Position numbers and translations under genes: made by a program. The notes beneath the pieces are model-generated. The model saw only the letters and a program-made list of their open reading frames with translations, had not been told where the DNA came from and did no database searches. This document shows, one piece after another, positions 52,389 to 60,235 of a stretch of 64,000 bases of DNA. Positions within the stretch are counted from its first letter, which is position 1. Each line of letters begins with the position of its first letter. Origin of the DNA: a virus; the IMG/VR virus record IMGVR_UViG_3300036830_000438, positions 1 to 64,000 of that record; one strand, given 5' to 3'.

Positions 52389-53692
52389 CAGGCAGCCCCC
52401 TGGGTGTCATCGATAGACGCGGTGAGAAGCGCTTCGAGAGTCGGTTTCGGTGGCGGAACGTTCATCTCGTCGGCTCGATGGACGCGGTGCTCGACCTCGT
52501 CGACGATGCGCACGCCATGGGCGCCGTCGACGCGCGCCATGAGTGCGCGCATCTTTCCCGCGGCGGTCCCGCGTACGCTCTGCTGTTTGACGACGTCCTC
52601 GACGGCGCCCTTCGAGATGCGAACCGCGCCGTACGCCGCGTCGCCGAGCTCTTCGAGCAACACCGGTAGCGCGAGCTTCGGTACGAGTTCGCGCGACTTG
52701 CTCGTCACGGGGCCCCAGACGAAACCGTTGCCGAGATCGATGGCCCGTCCGTCGGCGTCGACCTCCTCTTTCAGGAACTCGCGCAGCCGATCGACGAACC
52801 TGGACATGTCCTTCAACGCGAGCGCGAGAGCTCGCTTCTGTTCGGGCGTCGCCCGCGACGGAAAAAGCGGGTGCGGATCGTTCGCGACGGCTTTGATGAG
52901 TGCGATCTTCGTCGGGCACGCGAGTCGCGCGCGGCAGAACTGGCACCACGGTCCCTCGCGATACGCGAGCGGGGTTCCCGCGAGATGCGCCCCCCAAGCC
53001 GCTACCTTCCCAGCGCGCGCGTTTCGCAGGCGTTGCTCGGCGTCATTGCATTCGCGAGCGCCCCAGGTCATCTCCGGCGCGTCCCATTCGCCCTGACCGG
53101 GTCGGATGAAGATGATCGCCGGCATCACTTCTTCGGCGCCCGTCCAGCGCGCCGCCATGAGCGCGCCGCCAGCCGCTTGCAGGTTGTGCGCGATCGGGGT
53201 GACGTAGTCCTCGTCGCCGGATTTGTAATCGGGCACCCAAAGCACCGAGCCCTTCGGGCAGCGTGGATGCTCGGGGTCCGTGAGGTCGAGCGGATCGGGC
53301 TCGGACCACATGACGTCCACCGTGCCGACAGAAACGGCATCGTCGGGTACGTCGTACTTCCCTCGCCCGCCGACAACGCGCATCACGTCGCCGTTTTCGC
53401 GCATGCAGAGCGCGACTTCGCCGAAGGCGCCGGCGGGCGGAGACCATTCGAACGTGCGGCAGCGCCACGCAAAGAGGCGCGCCTCGTCTTCGGTCAATGC
53501 CCACCGGTGCGCGACGAGCGCAAGACGCTCCATCGCGCTGTCGACTCCCAGCGCCGCGCGCATGTGCATGTGCTCGTGCAGCGCCGAGCCCATCACGGCC
53601 GCGCGAGACGAGCTCTCCACCTGCGGCAGAACCGCGGATGGAGCGCACGCCTCGACGCGATCGAGGCTCGAGAGGGAGTCGATCGGGATCAC
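52388..53692 (-). CDS. PD-(D/E)XK exonuclease with predicted Fe-S cluster (RecB/Cas4-like)
   Basis: 434 aa from GTG 53692 (GTGA overlap). The nuclease core has GTVDVMW at 123-129 and VPDYKSG at 153-159 (the D-x-K motif), then NLQAAGGAL. Cys16 with Cys250, Cys253 and Cys259 can hold a 4Fe-4S cluster as in AddB/Cas4-type nucleases. Probably resects DNA ends for phage recombination, working with the annealing-protein candidate upstream. Confidence 0.85.
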   Translation of the reverse strand: MIPIDSLSSLDRVEACAPSAVLPQVESSSRAAVMGSALHEHMHMRAALGVDSAMERLALVAHRWALTEDEARLFAWRCRTFEWSPPAGAFGEVALCMRENGDVMRVVGGRGKYDVPDDAVSVGTVDVMWSEPDPLDLTDPEHPRCPKGSVLWVPDYKSGDEDYVTPIAHNLQAAGGALMAARWTGAEEVMPAIIFIRPGQGEWDAPEMTWGARECNDAEQRLRNARAGKVAAWGAHLAGTPLAYREGPWCQFCRARLACPTKIALIKAVANDPHPLFPSRATPEQKRALALALKDMSRFVDRLREFLKEEVDADGRAIDLGNGFVWGPVTSKSRELVPKLALPVLLEELGDAAYGAVRISKGAVEDVVKQQSVRGTAAGKMRALMARVDGAHGVRIVDEVEHRVHRADEMNVPPPKPTLEALLTASIDDTQGAA

Positions 53693-54780
53693 GACGCCGG
53701 CTTGCCCTTGCAGTCGGGGCACGTGCTCCGAATCAAGTCGTGCTCGCACATCTCGGGCGTGGCGGACTCTTGCGGAGGCGCGGGCGGCGCGGGCGGCGCG
53801 GCCGGAACAGCAGCAGCAGGCGCCGGTCCATCCGTTGCGAACGTTTCTTCGGGTGCGGGCGGCGGAGGCGCTGCAGGTTTCGCTTGCTCCGGAGCGCTCG
53901 CCGCAGGGGTCGGGGTGGGCGCCGGCGCCTCGGGCTCGGCCGGTGCCTGTGGCGGGAACTCCACATCCATCGACGTCTGGCGCTCGACGAGCGCTTTGTA
54001 CAAGGCGTTCAGACGCACGATGTCGCGCGCGTTCCAGAGCGGCATCACCTTGCCGGACTTCCACTCGAGCATGTCCTGCGTCGCGCGGCCCTTGCTCGCC
54101 TTGCCGAACTTCTCGAGCACCTCCTCGCACGCCTTCGGGAGGTTCTTGATCTTCGCTTCGGCGGATTTACGCGCCGCGGCGACGCAGGCCGTCTTGAGCC
54201 AGATCGGCATCGCCTTGTCGATCGCGTTGCGCTGCGCCTTCGACTGGCCGATCTGAAATTGGATGTCGAGCGCGCGATCCTGATCCATCTTGCCCAGGCG
54301 CTGGTTCTTGCGCTGTCGGAAGAGCCGCTCGACGGTCGTTCCCGTCTCGAGGTCGATGAACGTCGCGCGGAGCACCCAGTGCTCGGGCGCGTCGACGACG
54401 ATGTCCACCGGACACGCGCAGTTGCCGTAGTGGCGCATCATGATCATCGCGCCATCGATCGAGATGCCTTCGATCGGCTCGTCTTTGTACGTGCCGTTGG
54501 CCTGCTTCGCCTTGACGGTCCAGTAGTATTCGAAGTCTTCGCCCGCGAGCTCGGCCTCCTCCGTCGCCTTCGCGAGAAGCACCTTCAACTGCCTCGGCAC
54601 CGGAACGATCGCCGCGGTGAGGTACGTCGTCTGGGCGCGGATCGCGTTCATCGGACGCACGGTCGCGAGCTTTCCTTCGAGCTGGTCGACGTCCTCGAAC
54701 TCGGCATCGATCACGTGGTTGCCGTTCTGTTGTCCTTGCGCCGGCTGGCGTTGCGCCGTCGGCTGTCCCTGCGTCTTCAT
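53689..54780 (-). CDS. Putative ssDNA annealing/recombination protein
   Basis: 363 aa from ATG 54780. The pattern IEGISIDGAMIMM ... VDAPEHW ... DLETGT ... QIGQSKAQRNAI resembles a widely distributed phage protein family thought to assist recombination. The N-terminal 20 residues and about 270-345 are Gln- or Pro/Ala-rich and disordered; a Cys pair (CEHD, CPDC) is at the C-terminus. It overlaps the nuclease gene by 4 bases, as annealing protein/exonuclease pairs usually do. Not a clear RecT, Erf or Redbeta by eye. Confidence 0.5.
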   Translation of the reverse strand: MKTQGQPTAQRQPAQGQQNGNHVIDAEFEDVDQLEGKLATVRPMNAIRAQTTYLTAAIVPVPRQLKVLLAKATEEAELAGEDFEYYWTVKAKQANGTYKDEPIEGISIDGAMIMMRHYGNCACPVDIVVDAPEHWVLRATFIDLETGTTVERLFRQRKNQRLGKMDQDRALDIQFQIGQSKAQRNAIDKAMPIWLKTACVAAARKSAEAKIKNLPKACEEVLEKFGKASKGRATQDMLEWKSGKVMPLWNARDIVRLNALYKALVERQTSMDVEFPPQAPAEPEAPAPTPTPAASAPEQAKPAAPPPPAPEETFATDGPAPAAAVPAAPPAPPAPPQESATPEMCEHDLIRSTCPDCKGKPAS

Positions 54781-55283
54781 CGTCGGTTCTCCTCACTCAC
54801 CACGCTCGGCGCGGCGGAGGTGACGTCGTCGACACGGCTGCTAAGGAGGGGGGCACCTGCAGCTGCTACCGACGGCGCCACCTTCGGCGCGTGAGCGTTC
54901 TGTTCTTTGAGCGTCTTGAGGAGCGCGGCGCCGATGGTGGTCGCCGAGATGTGCGCCTCGTGGTTGCCAGCGGTGTGCACGCGCCGAACGAGGCTCACGG
55001 CGATCGCCTCATCGCGAAGAGCCCGTGGCATCTTCGCGCCTGACGAAAGCGCGAGGAGCTTTCGCGCGACCGCGATCGCGGTGCGATCCGTGTACGTGTC
55101 GGCGTCGAGTGCGTAGAAGCCGCAGGCGACGTGGGCACGCCCGAGCTCCTCGCTCCACGTGAAGGCGTGGATCGCCTCCCCGCGCACGATGGGCTTGCGG
55201 CAAACGCGACAGACGGTGTCGAACGGCGCGGTCTGCTCCATCAACCGATCCGCGGCCCACTTGCGACGCGTGCGATACGTCAT
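54777..55283 (-). CDS. Hypothetical protein with zinc knuckles
   Basis: 168 aa from ATG 55283 (ATGA overlap). CRVCRKPIV and a later Cys form a possible zinc ribbon near the N-terminus, similar to PARP-type fingers; the remainder is helical with an Ala/Pro-rich tail. Function unknown. Confidence 0.5.
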   Translation of the reverse strand: MTYRTRRKWAADRLMEQTAPFDTVCRVCRKPIVRGEAIHAFTWSEELGRAHVACGFYALDADTYTDRTAIAVARKLLALSSGAKMPRALRDEAIAVSLVRRVHTAGNHEAHISATTIGAALLKTLKEQNAHAPKVAPSVAAAGAPLLSSRVDDVTSAAPSVVSEENRR

Positions 55284-55468
55284 CGGGCGCACCGTTCGCG
55301 GAGGTGCTCACCGATGCGCAAGACGAGCGCCTCGGCGCACGCGTCGTCGCTCGCACCCGTGACGGCAATCGAAAGCCCGTCGGGGAACTTCGCGACGCCG
55401 ACCCACGCGCCAGATCCGTCAGCGCGCGGGCGGATGTCCACCTCGAAGTCCTCGGCGCCCGCGTTCAT
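55280..55468 (-). CDS. Small hypothetical protein
   Basis: 62 aa from ATG 55468; GTG 55471 also overlaps the upstream stop. Predicted single beta-alpha domain (WVGVAKFPDGLSIAVTGASD). Not recognised. Confidence 0.45.
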   Translation of the reverse strand: MNAGAEDFEVDIRPRADGSGAWVGVAKFPDGLSIAVTGASDDACAEALVLRIGEHLRERCAR

Positions 55469-55656
55469 CACGCGCACCGCTTTTCGAGTTGCTCGATGCG
55501 CTCGGACTGGTCGCTATACGTGTCGTGGGCTGTGTTGAGACGGCTGAGGAGCTCGCGCAGCGCGGCCTTCGGCGCTTCGGCCGTCCGCGGATGGAGGGCG
55601 CCGAGCGCTGCGTTCACCGCGCAGAACAACTCGTAGTCGCTCAGGCGCGCGCTCAC
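55468..55656 (-). CDS. Small helical hypothetical protein
   Basis: 62 aa from GTG 55656 (GTGA overlap). Helical with a C-terminal heptad segment (residues 35-58). No function known. Confidence 0.45.
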   Translation of the reverse strand: MSARLSDYELFCAVNAALGALHPRTAEAPKAALRELLSRLNTAHDTYSDQSERIEQLEKRCA

Positions 55657-55982
55657 GACTCACCCCGGAGCGCGAAACGACCGTCCACAATCGCCCATCC
55701 AGAACGGTGGAGCGCGTCGCGATACGTCGCGTCACAGAGCATCCTGCGGAGCTCCCGCGCTGCCGAAAGGCACGTGCGAACGGTGGCGACGAACATCCCG
55801 TGAATGTGCGAGCGCGCTCGAGGCGGCACCGCATGCGCCAGACGCAGAGCGCACCACGCCGCCGCGATGAACGCGTGGCGCTTCTCGATCAGCGAGTCGG
55901 CGCGTTCGGCAACCGCCAGCCACCCTCGCATCGCGACATACAACGGGACGGCGTCGCGTTTCGTCAGCTTCGGCGCGCTCAC
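55653..55982 (-). CDS. Hypothetical helical protein
   Basis: 109 aa from GTG 55982 (GTGA overlap). Ala/Arg-rich helices (AERADSLIEKRHAFIAAAW and following). No family recognised. Confidence 0.45.
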   Translation of the reverse strand: MSAPKLTKRDAVPLYVAMRGWLAVAERADSLIEKRHAFIAAAWCALRLAHAVPPRARSHIHGMFVATVRTCLSAARELRRMLCDATYRDALHRSGWAIVDGRFALRGES

Positions 55983-56248
55983 GCGGCCCTCGATTCCGGC
56001 ACGCGGTTCCAATCCAGTCGGACCGTCGCGACGAAGCGCGTCGTCGTCGGCTCGTCAGCGTCGATGCAAACGTCTTCGGCGCGCGCGCCGGAGTCGACGA
56101 GCTTCGCGAAGCCCGCGAGCTGCGCGGTGACTTGCGCGACCGAGGCGATCGTCGGCCCGTAGACGACGAGCCCGACGGACCCCGCCTCGATCTGGATGTT
56201 CTTGTACCCCGCCTGCGCGACGAGGCGCTCGAACGCTGCGGCGCGCAT
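55979..56248 (-). CDS. Small hypothetical protein
   Basis: 89 aa from ATG 56248 (TGATG overlap). Alpha/beta pattern with VGLVVYGPTIASVAQV. No recognised family. Confidence 0.45.
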   Translation of the reverse strand: MRAAAFERLVAQAGYKNIQIEAGSVGLVVYGPTIASVAQVTAQLAGFAKLVDSGARAEDVCIDADEPTTTRFVATVRLDWNRVPESRAA

Positions 56249-56472
56249 CAGACGGCCTCGGCGTTCGGCGTGAACTTCGGCAGGAGCGACGTCGCCCGGC
56301 AACGCTTCGTGCAGACGCCGAGCGGCCCGAACGATTCGAACGTGATGGAGACGAAGCCGCGCGCTTCCGCAGCGACGCTCGCGACCTTCAACATCGCCCC
56401 GTCGTTGCAGACCAACTCGTCGCCGATCTGGACCTTCCCCGCCGCCACCCTCGTGATGTGCTCGTTGTTCAT
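56248..56472 (-). CDS. First gene of the leftward early operon, small hypothetical protein
   Basis: 74 aa from ATG 56472. A purine-rich GAAGGGAAGGG lies upstream on the minus strand. Beta-rich with a Cys-containing tail (CTKRCR). Directly downstream of the early promoter, so it would be the first product of the leftward transcript. Function unknown. Confidence 0.5.
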   Translation of the reverse strand: MNNEHITRVAAGKVQIGDELVCNDGAMLKVASVAAEARGFVSITFESFGPLGVCTKRCRATSLLPKFTPNAEAV

Positions 56473-56493
56473 GGTGCCCTTCCCTTCACCAAG

Positions 56494-56522
56494 AACCTAG
56501 ACGCGTATAAGTTATTAGTCAA
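56494..56522 (-). promoter_or_regulatory. Leftward early promoter with shared operator element
   Basis: On the minus strand TTGACT (56522-56517), a 17-base spacer and TAGGTT (56499-56494) fit a sigma-70-type promoter about 15 bases upstream of the 56472 start. The block GTTGACTAA plus ATACGCGTCTA is shared with the rightward promoter near 57521-57545, so both promoters probably bind the same regulator. Confidence 0.55.
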
Positions 56523-56547
56523 CTGCCAATGTACAAAATCTTCCACG

Positions 56548-56562
56548 GCGGGCGTCGCCCGC
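56548..56562 (-). terminator. Weak terminator after the leftward regulator gene
   Basis: GCGGGC-GTC-GCCCGC hairpin (56548-56562), extended by imperfect CACGG/CCGTG flanks; on the minus strand it is followed by GATTTTG. It lies 27 bases after the 56589-57518 stop and could separate the regulator transcript from the early operon. Confidence 0.4.
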
Positions 56563-56588
56563 GGTTTCCGTGACGCCGATGGGATGGG

Positions 56589-57518
56589 CTAACGCTGGGC
56601 CGCGCGACGCGCGCGCTTCGATTTCGGCTCCGCTTCCGGCTCCGGAAGCGTGCGCGTCGACTCGGGGGCTTTGGCCTGGCGCTTCACACGACGTGGCGCG
56701 ACTTCGTCAACGCCGATGCGGATGTATTCGTCGGCATGGCGCACCTGCGTGTACCAGGCCTCCGCGTCGGCAGCGTCGCTCAGGATGCCAGCCTCGATGA
56801 CCGCGAGAGCGGCGTCCGTGGCGCGCGGACTGCCCGTCGCGAACGCGCGGGCGATGCCCTGGCCCCGCGGCGAGTCGTCCTTTGCGAGGATGCCCATCAG
56901 GCGGCGACCGGTCTTTTCCCACCACGAATTGACGGTGAGCGCGTCGAGATTGAGGTGGCGCATGATTCCCGCGACGTCGTCCTCATGGATCGGGATGCGA
57001 TCCCAGATCGCGCGCGCCATCGTCGGTTTGATGCGTAGCTGTTCGGCGAAGCTTCGCAGCCCTTTCGCCGATCGAAGGTGAAGGCGCATGCGCGAGCGGA
57101 GGTACTCCTCGAGAACCTCGTGGCTCGGCGGCGCGCTCAAGCGATGAACGAGCTCGAGCGCCTTCGCTTCGACGTCCTCCGATGTGATCGCGGCCCGCGC
57201 GTCTTCTTTCGGCGGGGGATCGCCGTCGAGGATCCAGGCCGTCCGGTATCCGGTGCCGGCGGAGATCTTTTGCGCTAGCGCGTGCGTCAGCCCGAGCTTC
57301 TTCCCCATGATCTGCGGGATCTGCCCCGGGGGTTTCAGGCCCGCGGCGCGCGCGAGCTCGCGCCACCCGCGATCGTGCGGCCCCTTGAACCAGCCCATCT
57401 CGTTGCAGATCTGCTGCAAACGGGTGGCCCAGCCCGCGCGCTGTTCCTCCGTCGACTTCCCCACAGGTCGACGCTGCCGCGACTGTCTAACTACGTCTAC
57501 ACATTCTTGCGCGAACAT
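56589..57518 (-). CDS. Putative transcriptional regulator (repressor-type)
   Basis: 309 aa from ATG 57518. Residues 30-95 fit an XRE/CI-type helix-turn-helix (WATRLQQICNEMG, then MGKKLGLTHALAQKISAGTGY), ending with WILDGDPPP, which resembles the tail of CI-type HTH domains. The C-terminus is long, helical and basic, without a clear peptidase domain. It is divergent from the XRE gene at 57560 with 41 bases between starts, the layout of phage immunity regions. The basic tail may bind DNA or RNA. Confidence 0.6.
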   Translation of the reverse strand: MFAQECVDVVRQSRQRRPVGKSTEEQRAGWATRLQQICNEMGWFKGPHDRGWRELARAAGLKPPGQIPQIMGKKLGLTHALAQKISAGTGYRTAWILDGDPPPKEDARAAITSEDVEAKALELVHRLSAPPSHEVLEEYLRSRMRLHLRSAKGLRSFAEQLRIKPTMARAIWDRIPIHEDDVAGIMRHLNLDALTVNSWWEKTGRRLMGILAKDDSPRGQGIARAFATGSPRATDAALAVIEAGILSDAADAEAWYTQVRHADEYIRIGVDEVAPRRVKRQAKAPESTRTLPEPEAEPKSKRARRAAQR

Positions 57519-57520
57519 GG

Positions 57521-57549
57521 TTGACTAAGTTTTCATACGCGTCTACATA
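57521..57549 (+). promoter_or_regulatory. Rightward early promoter
   Basis: TTGACT (57521-57526), a 17-base spacer and TACATA (57544-57549). The spacer contains ATACGCGTCTA, shared with the leftward promoter. A related ACGTCTACA occurs at 57493-57501, inside the start of the divergent gene. The XRE start codon follows within about 11 bases, so the leader is very short. Confidence 0.55.
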
Positions 57550-57564
57550 CTCATCTGAGATGAG
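57550..57564 (+). promoter_or_regulatory. Perfect 15-bp palindrome over the XRE start codon (operator candidate)
   Basis: CTCATCTGAGATGAG is a perfect palindrome with central G (57557). It covers the ATG at 57560-57562 and the probable transcription start. The size and position suit binding of a dimeric HTH repressor and autoregulation. Confidence 0.6.
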
Positions 57565-57865
57565 ACGCGCTCAGCGTTCGGCTGTCGGGCAGCGAATCCA
57601 CGACCTTCGTGTTCGTGCGGGTCTGTCGGGTCGACGCCTCTCGAAGCTCGCATCTCTTTCCGAGACGCATGTGGCTGGCATCGAGGGCCCGCGGCTGTTG
57701 GAGCATGTTCGCCCTCAAACGCTCCACGCGCTTGCGGAGGTACTCGGCACGACGATGGACTATCTCGCGTTCGGAGCTGGCGAGCCGCCGAGCGACCGCA
57801 CGTTGACGATCGCGGTCGCGCGCGCCCAAAGGCAGTTCAAGCTCCAGCTTCGCGCGGCCGGGTGA
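57560..57865 (+). CDS. XRE-family HTH regulator
   Basis: 101 aa from ATG 57560; an in-frame TTG at 57521 lies inside the promoter and is rejected. Residues 8-65 are a typical XRE/Cro-type HTH (VGQRIHDLRVRAGLSGRRLSKLASLSETHVAGIE, split by loops), ending with a short basic tail. Located divergent to the 56589-57518 regulator, it likely acts as Cro- or CI-like switch protein on the palindrome at its own start and the promoters nearby. Confidence 0.82.
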   Translation: MRRAQRSAVGQRIHDLRVRAGLSGRRLSKLASLSETHVAGIEGPRLLEHVRPQTLHALAEVLGTTMDYLAFGAGEPPSDRTLTIAVARAQRQFKLQLRAAG

Positions 57866-57868
57866 CCA

Positions 57869-58090
57869 GTGGCCGCTCCGCCCAACTTCGTCGGCGCCTC
57901 TGCGCGTCACCATCACGGGAACGTGCGTGTCGACCTCGCGGCCGCGCCGGTCGGATGGGGTCACGGCTTCGTGTATTCGCTCTCTCCCGCCGTCGCGCGT
58001 GAGCTCGCTGCGCAGCTCATCGTCGCTGCCGACGCTGCCGAAAAAACCATCATCGCCGAGAAGTCGACGGCCGCCGCAAGCGGAGATTGA
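57869..58090 (+). CDS. Small hypothetical protein
   Basis: 73 aa from GTG 57869, 3 bases after the XRE stop, so probably co-transcribed. Contains VYSLSPAVARELAAQLIVAADAA as a helical segment. No family recognised. Confidence 0.5.
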   Translation: MAAPPNFVGASARHHHGNVRVDLAAAPVGWGHGFVYSLSPAVARELAAQLIVAADAAEKTIIAEKSTAAASGD

Positions 58091-58093
58091 CGG

Positions 58094-58474
58094 ATGGCTC
58101 ATGGGGATAATCGTGGCTCCGACAAGGACGCCACGAAAGAGGCAGAAACGTCGGTTTTGCGGACGGATCAACCGTCCAGTGCTTTCCACAACGGCGCGGA
58201 TGAGCAGTCCGCACTAGATGAGCCTCGCGAGCCTGGCGAGCTTCGCGAGCGAGCGCGGACGCGTGCAGCGTGGGACCTCGCCGACATTCTCGCCGAGCTG
58301 CGTGTCTCGAAGCGGTGCGTCGCCGATCGGCACATGCACGTCGACGAAGCGACGGTTCGAAAGCTTTGTACGGGCGAGAAGCCGATCGGCGTGGGTGATC
58401 TCGAACTCCTGCCCGAGCTCGTCGCGATCAAGCTCGTGAGGCGGGTGCTCGCGCGAAGGGGGATCAAGCTGTGA
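58094..58474 (+). CDS. Hypothetical protein, possible HTH
   Basis: 126 aa from ATG 58094. The N-terminal half is acidic and probably disordered. The C-terminal half reads like a small HTH (LADILAELRVSKRCVADRHM, then KPIGVGDLELLPELVAIKLVRRV), similar to phage DNA-binding proteins. Overlaps the next gene by 4 bases. Confidence 0.5.
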   Translation: MAHGDNRGSDKDATKEAETSVLRTDQPSSAFHNGADEQSALDEPREPGELRERARTRAAWDLADILAELRVSKRCVADRHMHVDEATVRKLCTGEKPIGVGDLELLPELVAIKLVRRVLARRGIKL

Positions 58475-58683
58475 ACGAGTTCGCCATCCTTCGCGCCGAC
58501 GAGGCTTTCGCGCGCGCGTTCATCGACCCAGCGCACACACGCCGCGACTACGGTGCAGGGCACAAAGCGCGCCTCGCCGAAGTGCACGATTTCTCGCATC
58601 TCGTCGCGGGCGGCGACGCGACTGCCACTGGCGTTTGCGCGCCACGTGTGGCGGACGCCCTCACCGCGCGAGATCCACGATGA
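58471..58683 (+). CDS. Small hypothetical protein
   Basis: 70 aa from GTG 58471. Helical N-terminus (EAFARAFIDPAHTRRDYG) and flexible C-terminus. Not recognised. Confidence 0.45.
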   Translation: MNEFAILRADEAFARAFIDPAHTRRDYGAGHKARLAEVHDFSHLVAGGDATATGVCAPRVADALTARDPR

Positions 58684-59162
58684 TCTCGCTCGCGACGCTC
58701 TCGACGTGGATCGCCTTGACGGTGCCACATCTCGTCGATCCGCAAGGCCGTCACTTCGTCGCGCGGCAACTTCCCGTCGAGGCGCGCGACGCGTTCGCCG
58801 TGGCTTGCATCGAGCGCGATCCTTTTCCGTCCGACGATGACGGGCGCGTGTGCGCGGCGTTTCTCGTCGTGATGGCCGGGCTCGAGTCGGGCTTCTCGCT
58901 CCATCCGAACGGCTCGAACGACCACGGGCTCGCGGCCGGACCTTTTCAGGAGTGGCGCGGCGGCGAACTCCGAACGCGTTCGTGGATTGATGCGACGCGG
59001 CACTACCTCGCGACCGTGCGTGATGCGATGCGCGCGTGTCCCGAGCAGACCATCGCGCAGCTCGCGGGCGAGCGTTGCGGTGAGTCGCGCATCCACGTGG
59101 TGCGCTGGGCGAAGGTCCGCGAGCTCGCGCTGATGCCGCTGCCTGAGGCGGTGTCGCGATGA
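58680..59162 (+). CDS. Putative transglycosylase-like protein
   Basis: 160 aa from ATG 58680 (ATGA overlap). After a hydrophobic N-terminus (ISLATLSTWIALTVPHLV), the segment AGLESGFSLHPNGSNDHGLAAGPFQ resembles the Glu-containing catalytic core of lytic transglycosylases (E-S-x-F, then G-P-F-Q), though without the full motif set. A peptidoglycan-active enzyme in an early operon is unusual; it may loosen the wall or act in superinfection exclusion. Not certain. Confidence 0.48.
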   Translation: MISLATLSTWIALTVPHLVDPQGRHFVARQLPVEARDAFAVACIERDPFPSDDDGRVCAAFLVVMAGLESGFSLHPNGSNDHGLAAGPFQEWRGGELRTRSWIDATRHYLATVRDAMRACPEQTIAQLAGERCGESRIHVVRWAKVRELALMPLPEAVSR

Positions 59163-59266
59163 ACGACGTGTTCGTGTGCATCGGGATCGTGATCGGCGCC
59201 GCAGCAACGGCGTCCTTGTTCGCGTACGCGACGTGCGAGTGGGCACTGCGTACGCGCCGTTGGTGA
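59159..59266 (+). CDS. 35-aa single-TM peptide
   Basis: ATG 59159 overlaps the previous stop (ATGA). The product is one TM helix (VFVCIGIVIGAAATASLFAYA) with a basic tail (LRTRRW). Such tiny membrane peptides occur in phage operons as regulators or toxins. It is coupled to the transglycosylase-like gene. Confidence 0.5.
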   Translation: MNDVFVCIGIVIGAAATASLFAYATCEWALRTRRW

Positions 59267-59287
59267 CCATCGTTGAGGAGAAAGACC

Positions 59288-60232
59288 ATGTCCGAAGAAG
59301 CCATCATCGACGTCGAGAAAGTCATCCTGCGCAAAGGCGCGCACCAGAAGCCAAAGGGCCCCATCACGCACGAGCCGCCGATGTGCTTCGTCGAGATGTG
59401 CAACGCGCTCGCGCAAAAGAGGTGGGGCGACCACTTCGATTGCGTGTGCCCGTCCTTCAGTTTCCTCACGGGCGTGAACGATCGCATCGCGGACGACGAC
59501 CTCCGGACGCGCGCGCTGATGCCGCTTCATCCGGTCGTCATCGGGACGAAGTCGACGAAGGCTGTCGAGCAGAAACGTCAGTGGGCGCTCACGGATTGGG
59601 TGATTCGCGAGGAGACGCCTCGTCTCTTGCGGGTCGCCGGGCAAGCTGAGATCGCGGCTCGGCTCGAGGGCCTCACCGCGATTGTCGACCATAAGTCGCT
59701 CGACCGCTCTCGCGCGCTTCTCGCCGAGGCTCGAAAGATTTCCTGGGCGGCGTACGAGCCGCTTCGGAAGGCCATCACCGACAAGGTGCAGGCCACCGTC
59801 ACCGAAGCAGTCAAAAAGGCGGGTGGCGCCGCGAGCGCCGCGATCGCCGCGAGCGACGCGAGCGACGCGAGCGCCGCGAGCGACGCGAGCGCCGCGATCG
59901 CCGCGAGCGACGCGATCGCCGCGATCGCCGCGATCGCCGCGATCGCCGCGATCGCCGCGATCGCCGCGAGCGACGCGATCGCCGCGATCGCCGCGAGCGC
60001 CGCGATCGACGCGAGCGCTCCCACGTTCTGGGCTCGTGTCGTCGAAGCCGCGCAGTCCGGAGGCTACTGGAGCGCGTACTACATGGTCCGCGACCGCTTC
60101 TACGACACTTTCTACAAGGCGTTTCGCCCGCACTTCGACAAGGCAATCGCCGAGAAGTTCGGCCCGCTCGTCGAGCAGAACATCGCGTCGCTGCACACGA
60201 TCGTGAAACGCATGGCCGCGATCACGGAGTGA
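59288..60232 (+). CDS. Hypothetical protein with Ala-Ile/Ala-Ser-Asp repeat tract
   Basis: 314 aa from ATG 59288 with GAGGAG at 59275-59280. N-terminal domain (1-180) with few features; then a low-complexity tract (about 180-246) of AAI, AAS and ASD tripeptides encoded by 9-base units; then a globular C-terminus ([20 protein letters not shown]). No family recognised. The tract may be a flexible or helical linker. Confidence 0.6.
   Translation: MSEEAIIDVEKVILRKGAHQKPKGPITHEPPMCFVEMCNALAQKRWGDHFDCVCPSFSFLTGVNDRIADDDLRTRALMPLHPVVIGTKSTKAVEQKRQWALTDWVIREETPRLLRVAGQAEIAARLEGLTAIVDHKSLDRSRALLAEARKISWAAYEPLRKAITDKVQATVTEAVKKAGGAASAAIAASDASDASAASDASAAIAASDAIAAIAAIAAIAAIAAIAASDAIAAIAASAAIDASAPTFWARVVEAAQSGGYWSAYYMVRDRFYDTFYKAFRPHFDKAIAEKFGPLVEQNIASLHTIVKRMAAITE
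59826..60024 (+). repeat. Tandem 9-base repeat tract inside a gene
   Basis: About 22 units of GCGATCGCC-like sequence (variants GCGAGCGCC and GCGAGCGAC). Several contain the 8-base palindrome GCGATCGC. The period stays in frame and encodes AAI/ASD repeats. The copy number is probably unstable by slippage. Confidence 0.85.
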
Positions 60233-60235
60233 TCG

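Noticed and set aside
57521-57559. Upstream in-frame TTG start for the XRE regulator
   Set aside because: It would place coding sequence over the promoter-like TTGACT/TACATA elements and lacks a ribosome binding site; ATG 57560 begins the HTH domain directly.
57521-58683. Toxin-antitoxin pair at the XRE gene and following small genes
   Set aside because: No RelE, HicA or HigB-like toxin motif in the neighbours; divergent regulator layout and operators fit a phage switch better.
59826-60024. Tandem repeats considered as a CRISPR array
   Set aside because: Units are contiguous without spacers, 9 bases long, in frame and coding; no cas genes.
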